Shown piece by piece: positions 1 to 7,204 of a stretch of DNA of 14,619 bases (positions within the stretch are counted from its first letter, which is position 1; each line of letters opens with the position of its first letter). The stretch spans positions 1 through 14,619 of the forward strand of contig JBNKBG010000062.1 in assembly GCA_050287105.1 (NCBI GenBank). The letters are read 5' to 3'. The position numbers and the translations under genes were made by a program. The stretch is from JAPHTQ01 sp050287105 (GTDB lineage: Bacteria > Pseudomonadota > Gammaproteobacteria > Thiohalomonadales > Thiohalomonadaceae). Under the pieces are notes generated by a model. The model was not told where the DNA came from. It searched no databases and saw only the letters and a program-made list of their open reading frames with translations.

Positions 1-1498
1 CCGCCAGCGCATCGACTATCTCACCGTTAATCATAACGTCCAGACGCACCAGATCAGCAGCCTCGAAGCGTTTAAAATGATAATCCAGTGAGGCAAAACC
101 GCGACTCACCGATTTGAGGCGATCAAAGAAATCGAGCACCACCTCACTCAGCGGTATCTCGTAGGTCAGCGCCACCTGTTTGCCCAGATACTGCATATTT
201 TTCTGTACCCCACGCTTCTCGATACAGAGTGAGATCACATTTCCTACATAGTCCTGCGGTACCAGAATATTGGCCTGAATGATCGGCTCACGGATCTCGG
301 CGATCTGGTTGAGGCTCGGAAGCTTGGAGGGGTTGTCCACCATAAGGATCTCATCCTTGGTGGTGAGCACCTCGTAGATCACGGTAGGGGCGGTGGTAAT
401 CAGGTCGAGATCGTACTCACGCTCCAGCCGCTCCTGAATGATCTCCATGTGCAACATACCGAGGAAACCGCAGCGAAAACCGAAGCCCAGCGCCTGCGAT
501 GTCTCTGGTTCGTAGAACAGCGAGGCGTCATTGAGACGCAGTTTAGACAGCGCGTCGCGCAAATCTTCATAATCATCGCTATTAACCGTGAACAAACCGG
601 CAAACACCCGCGGCTGTGCCGGCTGAAATCCGGGCAGGGGTTTGTCGGCTGGGCGGTCCGTGAGGGTCACGGTATCACCCACCGGTGCACCGTCGATATC
701 CTTGATCCCGGAGATCAGGTAACCCACCTCGCCTGCGGCAAGCTCCTTCAGATCCTTCATCTTGGGTGAGAAGATCCCTACCCGGTCGACCTGGTGGCTA
801 CGCCCGGTAGACATCACCGTGAACTTCTGCTTTGGCTTCATACTACCGTTCATCACCCGCACCAGACAGACAACACCGAGATAGTTGTCAAACCACGAGT
901 CGATAATCAGCGCCTGCAGTGGCGCATCGCGATCACCAGCAGGAGCAGGAATACGCTCAACCAGCTGCTCCAACAGGTCGTCGATCCCTACCCCGGTCTT
1001 GGCGCTGACAAACACCGCATCATGCGCATCAATCCCGATAATCTCCTCGATCTCGGCAATCACCCGCTCCGGCTCTGCAGAGGGAAGGTCGATTTTGTTC
1101 AGCACCGGCACGACTTCCAGATCCTGCTCAATGGCGGTGTAGCAGTTGGCCACGGTCTGCGCCTCAACGCCCTGCGAGGCATCCACCACCAGTAGCGCCC
1201 CTTCGCAGGCAGACAATGAGCGGGAAACCTCGTAGGAGAAATCAACGTGGCCGGGGGTGTCGATGAAATTCAGCAGATAGACCTGCCCATCCCGCGCGGT
1301 GTAATTGAGGGAGACACTCTGCGCCTTGATGGTAATGCCGCGCTCCCGCTCCAGGTCCATGGAGTCGAGCACCTGCTCGGCCATCTCCCTGTCGGCCAGA
1401 CCACCGCAGACCTGGATAAAACGGTCGGAGATGGTGGACTTGCCATGGTCGATGTGGGCAATGATGGAGAAATTACGGATATGTTGCTGATCGGTCAC
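1..1498 (-). CDS. lepA: Elongation factor 4 (LepA), C-terminus cut off by window edge
   Basis: Translational GTPase LepA/EF4, a ribosome-associated factor linked to translation fidelity and 30S biogenesis under stress; membrane-associated or cytosolic. The frame from a GTG at 1498 gives MTDQQHIRNFSIIAHIDHG, the family's typical N-terminus. Visible GTPase motifs: P-loop AHIDHGKST (about residues 14-22), DTPGH (80-84) and NKID (134-137), followed by domain II and the LepA stretch LNDASLFYEPETSQALGFGFRCGFLGMLH, given here in part (LGFGFRCGFLGMLH). About 499 codons are present; the family is about 600 residues long, so roughly 100 C-terminal residues lie before base 1. GTG is chosen because no ATG precedes the conserved IRNFSIIAHIDHG block. 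The ribosome site before it is weak (AAGG lies well upstream). It is the last visible gene of the rpoE-muc block, as in Pseudomonas, 105 nt after the glutaredoxin-like gene. Identity is near certain; the exact start is less so. Confidence 0.97.
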   Translation of the reverse strand, partial: MTDQQHIRNFSIIAHIDHGKSTISDRFIQVCGGLADREMAEQVLDSMDLERERGITIKAQSVSLNYTARDGQVYLLNFIDTPGHVDFSYEVSRSLSACEGALLVVDASQGVEAQTVANCYTAIEQDLEVVPVLNKIDLPSAEPERVIAEIEEIIGIDAHDAVFVSAKTGVGIDDLLEQLVERIPAPAGDRDAPLQALIIDSWFDNYLGVVCLVRVMNGSMKPKQKFTVMSTGRSHQVDRVGIFSPKMKDLKELAAGEVGYLISGIKDIDGAPVGDTVTLTDRPADKPLPGFQPAQPRVFAGLFTVNSDDYEDLRDALSKLRLNDASLFYEPETSQALGFGFRCGFLGMLHMEIIQERLEREYDLDLITTAPTVIYEVLTTKDEILMVDNPSKLPSLNQIAEIREPIIQANILVPQDYVGNVISLCIEKRGVQKNMQYLGKQVALTYEIPLSEVVLDFFDRLKSVSRGFASLDYHFKRFEAADLVRLDVMINGEIVDALA

Positions 1499-1538
1499 GT
1501 GGTGTTTTTTCCGGGCCTTAAACGCGAGTGGTGCGTAC

Positions 1539-1569
1539 CGCAGGTGCTGCCTCTCGACATCACCCTGCG
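1539..1569 (-). other. Possible stem-loop in the lepA leader
   Basis: In the 105-nt gap between the glutaredoxin-like gene and lepA, CGCAGG(G)TG and CACCTGCG form an imperfect inverted repeat: about 8 pairs with a one-base bulge and a loop of about 14 nt. No T-run follows, so it is not a classical terminator. It could be a weak structure in the lepA leader or chance. I see no good sigma-70 promoter in this gap. Confidence 0.25.
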
Positions 1570-1603
1570 AACAATTTCGTGAAGCGCGGAATTCTACAGT
1601 AGA

Positions 1604-1846
1604 TCAATGCGTTGCGAAATAGCCTTGCAGCGCCTGGTGGTCGAGAAAGTAGTGGCAGATTTCCTCATCATCCATACCCGTTAACACCGGCACCTTGTGG
1701 TTATAGCGACGAACCAGTTCCTCATCCGTGTCGATATCCACTACTTCCAGCTCGAAGGCATCCACTGCCTTGCTGGCGAGCAGTTCCCTGTGCATCTCAT
1801 CGCAAAGGGAACAGCCCGCACGGGTATAGAAACGCAGGTGATGCAT
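1604..1846 (-). CDS. Small glutaredoxin-like protein (DUF836 type)
   Basis: An 80-residue thioredoxin-fold protein. Visible features are an N-terminal beta strand (HLRFYTRAG), a redox-active CSLC motif (Cys12, Cys15) at the start of the first helix, and the VPVL segment with the likely cis-proline Pro53. These match the short glutaredoxin-like DUF836 family (PF05768), cytosolic thiol-disulfide proteins of mostly undefined substrate. The ATG overlaps the mucD stop (TAATG), with AAGG five bases before the start inside the end of mucD, so translation is probably coupled to mucD. Its place in an envelope-stress operon suggests a thiol-redox or repair role, but that is inference. There is no signal peptide, so it should be cytoplasmic. 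Fold and family are fairly sure; substrate unknown. Confidence 0.85.
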   Translation of the reverse strand: MHHLRFYTRAGCSLCDEMHRELLASKAVDAFELEVVDIDTDEELVRRYNHKVPVLTGMDDEEICHYFLDHQALQGYFATH

Positions 1847-3288
1847 TAATCCTTCGGCACCCGCAGTGCCAGGAACAGCGGATTACCACGGCGTACCACC
1901 AGCACCGGTACCGAATCACCACTCTTCAGCGCCTTGAGCAGTTTATCGTAGTGGGCCACGCCTTCGACCTTCTTGCCACCAATCTTCACAATGACATCAC
2001 CGCGGACAATACCTGCAGCACTGGCCGCGCCATTATCTACCTCTTCGACCAGTACGCCCGAGCTGATCTCCAGCTCCTTGCGCTGAGCGGCGCTGAGGCC
2101 ACTTACCTGAAGACCGAGACGGTCACTTTTGACCTTATGTGGCTGTGATGGCTCATCCTGCCCCTTTTCATCTTCAGGCAATTCACCAATACGAACTACC
2201 AGATTGCGAAGCTTGCCGTCGCGCAACACCTTGACCTTGGCATCGCTACCGACACGGGTACGCCCTACCATGTGAGGCAGATCCGAGGAGTAGGAGATCT
2301 CTTCACCGTTGTACTCGGTAATGATGTCGCCCACTTCTATGCCGCCCTTCTGCGCTGGTGAGCCGTCCATTACCTGGGCCACCAGGGCGCCATGGGGGCG
2401 TTTCATGCTGAAGGATTCCGCCAGTTCACGGGTCACATCCTGAATCAATACCCCTAACCAGCCGCGGGTGACGTGGCCCTGATCCTTGATCTGGCTAACC
2501 ACATCCATCGCCACATCGATCGGAATAGCGAAAGAGAGACCCATAAAGCCACCGGTGCGGCTGTAGATCTGCGAGTTGATGCCTACCACCTCACCATCAA
2601 GATTAAACAGTGGACCACCGGAGTTGCCTGGATTGATCGCCACATCGGTCTGGATGAAGGGGACATAGTTTTCGCTGGGCAGGCTGCGACCAAGCGCACT
2701 CACCACACCCGCGGAAACTGAATGGTCAAAACCAAATGGCGAACCGATGGCCATTACCCACTCACCCACCTTGAGATCATTGCTGTTACCCAGCTTGACC
2801 AGAGGCAGGTCAGTGGCATCGACCTTGAGCAGGGCGATGTCGCTACGCTTGTCCGCGCCGATCAACTCGGCCACCAGCTCACGGCGGTCGCTCAGACGAA
2901 CGATGATCTCATCAGCCCCTTCCACCACATGGTTATTGGTAAGGATGTAGCCCTTGCTGTCGATGACAAAACCCGACCCCAGTGAACGGGCCTCATGTTC
3001 CGGAGGCATCTGCCCCCCCTGCCCGCCTTCGCCAAAGAAACGACGCAGCAGATCATCCCACGGACCTCCCTTGGGGAAATCGGGCATCTCCATCCCCGGC
3101 GGCAACCCTGATACGTTATTGTGTACCGTCTGCTTGGTACTGATATTGACCACTGCCGGGCTGTACTGCTCCACCAGACGGGTAAATTCCGGCAATTCGC
3201 GCGCTTGCGCGCTGTGCGCGAACAGTGCCAGAGCGATCAGTAAAAAGAAGTAAAAGTAATTCGTGTGGGAAAAAGAAGTGTGTTTCAT
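1846..3288 (-). CDS. mucD: Periplasmic serine protease/chaperone, MucD/DegQ (HtrA) family
   Basis: A 480-residue HtrA-type protease that degrades or refolds damaged periplasmic proteins. In order: signal peptide with h-region YFYFFLLIALALF and likely cleavage after AQA (residue 29); a Gly/Pro-rich loop (about 60-100); trypsin-like domain with catalytic His120 (TNNHVV), Asp150 (SDIALL) and Ser223 (NPGNSGGP); PDZ1 at about 275-367; PDZ2 at about 390-475. Triad, two PDZ domains and length match MucD (about 474 residues in Pseudomonas). The open frame extends 51 codons upstream into rseC, but that extension is not family-like. ATG 3288 starts the signal peptide and has AGG six bases before it, 28 nt after the rseC stop. 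In Pseudomonas MucD restrains AlgU activation by removing misfolded proteins; the same is likely here. It could equally be called DegP/DegQ; the operon position favours mucD. Confidence 0.96.
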   Translation of the reverse strand: MKHTSFSHTNYFYFFLLIALALFAHSAQARELPEFTRLVEQYSPAVVNISTKQTVHNNVSGLPPGMEMPDFPKGGPWDDLLRRFFGEGGQGGQMPPEHEARSLGSGFVIDSKGYILTNNHVVEGADEIIVRLSDRRELVAELIGADKRSDIALLKVDATDLPLVKLGNSNDLKVGEWVMAIGSPFGFDHSVSAGVVSALGRSLPSENYVPFIQTDVAINPGNSGGPLFNLDGEVVGINSQIYSRTGGFMGLSFAIPIDVAMDVVSQIKDQGHVTRGWLGVLIQDVTRELAESFSMKRPHGALVAQVMDGSPAQKGGIEVGDIITEYNGEEISYSSDLPHMVGRTRVGSDAKVKVLRDGKLRNLVVRIGELPEDEKGQDEPSQPHKVKSDRLGLQVSGLSAAQRKELEISSGVLVEEVDNGAASAAGIVRGDVIVKIGGKKVEGVAHYDKLLKALKSGDSVPVLVVRRGNPLFLALRVPKD

Positions 3289-3316
3289 AGACAACCTGTA
3301 TTCTGAAGAGCGTTTT

Positions 3317-3796
3317 TCAGGGATTAAATGAGACATTCTTGACCGATAACTCAGGGGAACATTTACGTAATATGACAGCAGTGTAGCGTGGGTCACTCTC
3401 TGCATTATGGTTAAAGCGACGTAACCAGAGCAAGCCACCACCGAGTCCCAGCAGACCGAACAGCAGGCTCATGCCTTCGCCATCACTCCCCCATTGTGGC
3501 GCAAGGGTCTCACCCAACAGGCCACCAGCCAGCATCAATACCAGGGGCACAATATAGACGTAGAGAGAACCTTTCAGCAGGATGCTCTCGTCGATACCGA
3601 CGATAACCGCATCACCCTCAACTGCACTGATTGGGTTGCGCACCTTCATCCGCTGTACCCTGGCGCCCAACACCTTGCTCAGAGCACCCGTACCGCAACC
3701 CTTGGCGGAACAGCTGCTGCAACTGCTACGCCGCTCGCTCTCCACCCAGGCGTGTTCACCTTCTACCGACACAACCTGTGCATTTTCTTCGATCAT
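3317..3796 (-). CDS. rseC: RseC/MucC family membrane protein
   Basis: A 159-residue inner-membrane protein of the RseC/MucC family. RseC is a positive modulator of sigma-E in enterics and part of the SoxR-reducing system; MucC has a modest modulatory role in Pseudomonas. Features: N-terminal MIEENAQVVSVEGEHAWVE beta-rich part, a Cys cluster CSSCSAKGC (Cys26, 29, 34), two membrane helices at about 74-95 and 109-126, and a short cytosolic tail with Cys146. E. coli RseC, as I recall it, has one more Cys just before this cluster; here that position is not Cys. ATG 3796 follows the rseA stop by 9 nt. The ribosome site is poor, so translation may be coupled to rseA. It follows rseA directly, without the usual rseB between them. 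Confidence 0.92.
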   Translation of the reverse strand: MIEENAQVVSVEGEHAWVESERRSSCSSCSAKGCGTGALSKVLGARVQRMKVRNPISAVEGDAVIVGIDESILLKGSLYVYIVPLVLMLAGGLLGETLAPQWGSDGEGMSLLFGLLGLGGGLLWLRRFNHNAESDPRYTAVILRKCSPELSVKNVSFNP

Positions 3797-3805
3797 ATGC
3801 GGGCG

Positions 3806-4357
3806 CTATTCCGCCGCCTGACGATGGCCGACAATGCGCACATAAGGCACCATGCCGTTCACACCGGAACTCACTGAATACTCATGCTGGTCGACCAGAT
3901 AGGGCTCCAGCTTATTGCTGTTCACCTCTTCTTTCACCACCGCCACGTTCTGCGGTTCGATGCGTACATAGTTCTGTGAGGGTGCCACCTCGGCCATAGT
4001 TGCCACGGGCGCGCCGGATTCGGCCACGTTCATCTGTTGAAAACCGATCACCGCCACACCACTGACCGATGCCGCCACGGCCAGGCTGGCAGCATGCCGC
4101 AGCCAGGGATGTCGCTTGCGTTGCGGCGCCAGTATCGTCGGTTCATTTTCCAGAGCCCGGCTGACTCGCTCATGCAGGTTAAGGGCAACCCGCGACTCCA
4201 GATTGCCGTGTAGTGCATCACTGATGAGGTGGTAGCGACTCCAGCTTGCCTGCAATGCGCTGTCATTGCGCAGGGCATCCAGGGCCTTGGCCATTTCATG
4301 ACCGGCCAATTCATCATCGGCCAGTACAGATATCCACTCTTTTTTCTGCTCAGTCAT
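3806..4357 (-). CDS. rseA: Anti-sigma-E factor RseA/MucA
   Basis: A 183-residue single-pass anti-sigma factor that holds the ECF sigma factor at the membrane until regulated proteolysis frees it. The N-terminal cytoplasmic domain has the family pattern (WISVLADDEL, then SWSRYHLISDALHG, residues about 8-51). A single membrane helix lies at about 86-106, after a basic QRKRHPW stretch. The periplasmic region ends in YLVDQHEYS...GMVPYVRIVGH (about 153-178), the conserved C-terminal segment of MucA/RseA that in known systems contacts MucB/RseB. A GTG at 4366 is possible, but ATG 4357 has GGAG eight bases upstream, so it is preferred. It lies 41 nt after rpoE and 9 nt before rseC. A C-terminal sensing segment is present although no rseB is encoded nearby. 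Confidence 0.93.
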   Translation of the reverse strand: MTEQKKEWISVLADDELAGHEMAKALDALRNDSALQASWSRYHLISDALHGNLESRVALNLHERVSRALENEPTILAPQRKRHPWLRHAASLAVAASVSGVAVIGFQQMNVAESGAPVATMAEVAPSQNYVRIEPQNVAVVKEEVNSNKLEPYLVDQHEYSVSSGVNGMVPYVRIVGHRQAAE

Positions 4358-4398
4358 CGTTTTCACTCCGCTTGCCCGTATCGGACACGAATCCCTGC

Positions 4399-4977
4399 CT
4401 AAGGTTCCAGCAGGGGCTTCAAATTATTCTCGATCGCCTCCCTGGCACGGAATATCCGCGAACGCACCGTACCGATGGGGCATTCCATGGTCTGGGCGAT
4501 CTCTTCATAACTCAGTCCTTCCATCTCACGCAGGACGATGGCGGTACGTAGATCCTCTGGCAGGGCATCGATGGTGTCGTAGATCACCCTCTCCACCTGG
4601 TCACGGTGCGCCAGTTGTTCCGGGTTATCGTGGTCACGCAAACGGACGCCCGAGTCATACTGTACTGCCTCATCGGCATCAAAATCACTGCTGGGGGGTC
4701 GGCGTTTCTGTGAGACCAGATGGTTCTTCGCGGTATTGATCGCGATACGGTAGAGCCAGGTATAGAAGGCGCTATCGCCGCGAAAATTGGGCAGCGCCCG
4801 GTAGGCCTTGATGAAAGCCTCCTGGGCTACATCAAGGGCCTCATCCTGATCCCGCACATAGCGCGTGATGAGTTTGACGATCTTTTGCTGGTACTTTAGT
4901 ACCAGAGTATCGAAGGCCTTCTTGTCACCGCGTTGAACTCTCTGTACCAGTTCCTGATCGACACTATTTTCGCCCAT
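4399..4977 (-). CDS. rpoE: ECF sigma factor RpoE/AlgU (sigma-E)
   Basis: A 192-residue extracytoplasmic-function sigma factor, matching AlgU and RpoE in length (about 191-193). Sigma region 2 covers about 10-90 (DQELVQRVQRGDKKAFDTLV, DVAQEAFIKAYR, FYTWLYRIAINTAKNHL). Sigma region 4 covers about 127-182 with its helix-turn-helix (LSYEEIAQTMECPIGTVRSRIFRARE). It directs RNA polymerase to envelope-stress promoters (outer-membrane assembly, proteases, lipid A and, in some species, exopolysaccharide genes). ATG 4977 has a GGGGAAGG purine-rich site upstream. It heads the operon with its own anti-sigma gene, and in known systems it is autoregulated. A weak sigma-E-like element lies upstream (5033-5059). 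Divergent from nadB, as in E. coli and Pseudomonas. Confidence 0.97.
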   Translation of the reverse strand: MGENSVDQELVQRVQRGDKKAFDTLVLKYQQKIVKLITRYVRDQDEALDVAQEAFIKAYRALPNFRGDSAFYTWLYRIAINTAKNHLVSQKRRPPSSDFDADEAVQYDSGVRLRDHDNPEQLAHRDQVERVIYDTIDALPEDLRTAIVLREMEGLSYEEIAQTMECPIGTVRSRIFRAREAIENNLKPLLEP

Positions 4978-5032
4978 CAGGGCCTTCCCCTGTTCTTTTT
5001 ATCAACCGCGTCCAGCTGCAACGCCTGGGGTG

Positions 5033-5059
5033 TGTGACAATAGTTCATCATAAGGGTTC
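5033..5059 (-). promoter_or_regulatory. Weak candidate sigma-E autoregulatory promoter for rpoE
   Basis: Read on the minus strand, GAACCC (5059-5054), then exactly 16 nt, then TCACA (5037-5033). The sigma-E/AlgU consensus is about GAACTT-N16/17-TCTGA. The -35 core GAAC and the spacing fit; the -10 is only a partial match. Transcription would start about 50 nt before the rpoE ATG. It is proposed because rpoE operons are usually autoregulated; the match alone is weak. Confidence 0.25.
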
Positions 5060-5086
5060 GCCAACGCATCAACTTTTTCGTATATT
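5058..5086 (+). promoter_or_regulatory. Candidate sigma-70 promoter for nadB
   Basis: TCGCCA (5058-5063, 4 of 6 to TTGACA), 17 nt, then TATATT (5081-5086, 5 of 6 to TATAAT). Initiation near 5093 would leave a leader of about 95 nt before the nadB ATG. It sits in the AT-rich centre of the divergent region and abuts the candidate rpoE -35 element on the other strand, so the two could interfere. Confidence 0.35.
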
Positions 5087-5096
5087 CGCACTTTAT

Positions 5097-5133
5097 GCCG
5101 GTGCAGCCGGTACTGGCGGGGCAGAATATCCCC
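5097..5133 (+). other. Two adjacent possible stem-loops in the nadB leader
   Basis: GCCGGT (5097-5102) can pair with ACTGGC (5112-5117) with one G-U pair and a 9-nt loop; a second GCCGGT copy lies in the loop (5106-5111). GGGG (5118-5121) can pair immediately afterwards with CCCC (5130-5133). The remaining leader to 5187 is plain, with AGGA at 5164-5167 about 20 nt before the ATG. The stems are short and may be chance; no T-run makes this a terminator. Confidence 0.25.
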
Positions 5134-5187
5134 AACAGGCATCAATATACTCACTGACCTCACAGGATAAAAGTCATTTCACGCCCC

Positions 5188-6783
5188 ATGCCTTCCCAAT
5201 ACGACACCGATGTCCTGATCATCGGCAGCGGCGCTGCTGGTCTGACGCTGGCTCTAAAGCTGGCCAACAGCGCCCGTGTCAGTGTGCTTTCCAAGGCGCG
5301 AATGGAGGATGGTTGCACCCTCTACGCCCAGGGCGGGGTCGCCGCGGTACTTGACCCACACGACTCGATTGATGCGCATGTGGCAGACACCCTCAACGCA
5401 GGCGGCGGTCTGTGCGATCCGGAAGTTGTCCGCTTTGTCGCCGAACATGGGCGGGCGGCCATCGAATCGTTGATTAGCGAAGGAGTCGAATTCAGCCGCG
5501 AAAATGGTGGTGACTATCACCTTACCCGTGAGGGCGGACACAGCCACCGCCGTGTGATCCACGCTACCGACGCCACTGGCAAGGCGATCGAGGAGACCCT
5601 GTTGGGGCGCGCCCGTGCGCACACCAATATCACCCTGCATGAGAGCCATCTGGCCATCGACCTGGTCACCAGCGCAAAGCTGGGCGGAGACGACAACCGT
5701 GTGCTGGGCGCTTATGTTTTCAACCGCAACAGCGGTCATGTGGAAGTCTTCCGCGCCCGTTTCGTCGTGCTTGCAAGCGGTGGCGCAAGCAAGGTCTACC
5801 TCTACACAAGCAACCCCGATCTCTCCACCGGCGATGGCATTGCCATGGCCTGGCGCGCAGGCTGTCGGGTAGGCAATCTGGAATTCAACCAGTTTCACCC
5901 CACCTGCCTCTACCATCCCAAGGCAAAATCCTTTTTGCTCACCGAGGCGTTACGCGGCGAAGGGGGCAAACTGCTACTGTCTGACGGCAGCCGCTTTATG
6001 CCACGTTTTGACGAACGCGGCGAACTGGCTTCACGCGATATCGTCGCCCGCGCCATTGACCATGAGATGAAGCGCCTGGGTGAAGAGTGCGTCTACCTGG
6101 ATATCAGCCACAAACCGATTGAATTCATCCAGGAGCACTTTCCCACCGTCTACGCCCGCTGTCTGGAATATGGCTACGATATGAGTAAAGGGCCGATTCC
6201 GGTGGTACCGGCAGCGCACTACACCTGTGGTGGGGTAAAAACCGATCTTAACGGTGCCACCGATATACCGGGCCTCTATGCCATTGGTGAGGTCAGCTTC
6301 ACCGGCCTGCATGGGGCCAATCGCCTGGCCAGCAACTCGCTACTGGAGTGCCTGGTCTTCGCCGAGTCAGCGGCACGCCATATCAACGCGCAGTTGGCTC
6401 AGGTGGAAATGCCACCCGCCCTCCCCGCCTGGGACGAAAGCCGGGTCACCGACTCCGATGAGGAGGTGGTGGTCTCCCACAACTGGGAAGAGCTACGTCG
6501 TTTTATGTGGGACTATGTGGGCATTGTCCGCACCAACAAACGGCTGCAACGGGCCAAGCGGCGGGTCGATCTGCTCACTGCGGAGATTGAGGAGTACTAC
6601 GGCAACTTCCGCGTCACCAATGACCTGCTGGAGCTGCGCAACCTTGTTATGGTTGCCGACCTGATCATCCAGTCAGCGATGGCACGCAAGGAGAGCCGAG
6701 GCCTGCACTACAACCTCGACTATCCGCAGACCGACGAAGTCGCGGACAACACGATACTCACTCCGGAGAATTACGCGGGCTGA
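5188..6783 (+). CDS. nadB: L-aspartate oxidase (NAD biosynthesis)
   Basis: FAD enzyme that oxidises L-aspartate to iminoaspartate, which NadA condenses with dihydroxyacetone phosphate to quinolinate in de novo NAD synthesis; cytosolic. It has 531 residues (E. coli 540). Features: dinucleotide site VLIIGSGAAGL (9-19); FAD-contacting motif with YAQGGVAAV (46-54); capping-domain active-site residues His237 (NQFHPT), Arg283 (SRDIVARAID) and His344 (PAAHYTCGGV); the second FAD segment GLYAIGEVSFTGLHGANRLA (362-381); C-terminal helical domain to the end. Unlike SdhA, the segment that would carry covalent FAD lacks the SdhA-type SHT motif, as usual for NadB. The residue set (FHPT, HYTCGG) distinguishes it from SdhA/FrdA. 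ATG 5188 is the first possible start after an in-frame stop at 5155; its ribosome site is weak. Divergent from rpoE; its last 26 bp overlap the end of ygfX on the other strand. Confidence 0.97.
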   Translation: MPSQYDTDVLIIGSGAAGLTLALKLANSARVSVLSKARMEDGCTLYAQGGVAAVLDPHDSIDAHVADTLNAGGGLCDPEVVRFVAEHGRAAIESLISEGVEFSRENGGDYHLTREGGHSHRRVIHATDATGKAIEETLLGRARAHTNITLHESHLAIDLVTSAKLGGDDNRVLGAYVFNRNSGHVEVFRARFVVLASGGASKVYLYTSNPDLSTGDGIAMAWRAGCRVGNLEFNQFHPTCLYHPKAKSFLLTEALRGEGGKLLLSDGSRFMPRFDERGELASRDIVARAIDHEMKRLGEECVYLDISHKPIEFIQEHFPTVYARCLEYGYDMSKGPIPVVPAAHYTCGGVKTDLNGATDIPGLYAIGEVSFTGLHGANRLASNSLLECLVFAESAARHINAQLAQVEMPPALPAWDESRVTDSDEEVVVSHNWEELRRFMWDYVGIVRTNKRLQRAKRRVDLLTAEIEEYYGNFRVTNDLLELRNLVMVADLIIQSAMARKESRGLHYNLDYPQTDEVADNTILTPENYAG

Positions 6784-7204
6784 TCCTGAAGCGTACCGAG
6801 AGCCTGCGAAAGAGATCGTCACCAATCGCCGCAGGAGTCAACACCACGGCCTGACGACGACCGGATTCGGTCAGGCGAAAGTTGAGTACCAGCAAGCGGC
6901 TCGCAAGAGTACTGTCACCAAGTAATTCCGCGGCATCCTCTCTCCCCCCCTGACTCCACCACCAGCGCTGCTCTCCATCCCACACCAACTGCACCGGCAT
7001 GCCACCCAGTTCGGCACGCTGTCGCCAGACCTGCCGCAAAACGGCCAGCAGCACGAGTAGTGCTGCGACTCGTGCGATGATCGGCATGGGCAGCATTAAC
7101 AGGGTGGCCATGGCAGACAGGACCATGATGAGAGTGAGGCGTTGCAGCAGCGGGTTAGCCGCCACCTCAAAGCGTAGCGGCGTGGCGTATCCTTTCGATG
7201 ACAT
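6758..7204 (-). CDS. ygfX: YgfX (CptA)-like small membrane protein
   Basis: A 148-residue protein with two closely spaced membrane helices (about 22-40 and 42-58) and a soluble C-terminal part containing VWDGEQRWWWSQGG and LNFRLTESGRRQAVVLTPAAIGDD (stated in parts: LNFRL, VVLTPAAIG). Topology, length, the W/G-rich middle and location directly after sdhE match YgfX. In E. coli YgfX partners SdhE/YgfY and was described as a membrane-bound toxin (CptA) affecting cytoskeletal proteins; that role is debated. ATG 7204 is chosen over the TTG at 7210 because GGGAG lies seven bases before it, inside the end of sdhE. The start overlaps sdhE by 38 bp and the stop overlaps the nadB 3' end on the opposite strand by 26 bp. 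Homology is inferred from architecture and position, so the family call is good but not certain. Confidence 0.8.
   Translation of the reverse strand: MSSKGYATPLRFEVAANPLLQRLTLIMVLSAMATLLMLPMPIIARVAALLVLLAVLRQVWRQRAELGGMPVQLVWDGEQRWWWSQGGREDAAELLGDSTLASRLLVLNFRLTESGRRQAVVLTPAAIGDDLFRRLSVRFRISPRNSPE

Noticed and set aside
3289..3441. 51-codon N-terminal extension of MucD
   Set aside because: It overlaps rseC, resembles no MucD N-terminus, and precedes a clean signal peptide with its own ribosome site at ATG 3288.
5254..5916. Long open frame of 220 codons antisense to nadB
   Set aside because: It lies wholly inside a well-recognised gene, has no recognisable motif or ribosome site, and follows from the GC-rich codon pattern.
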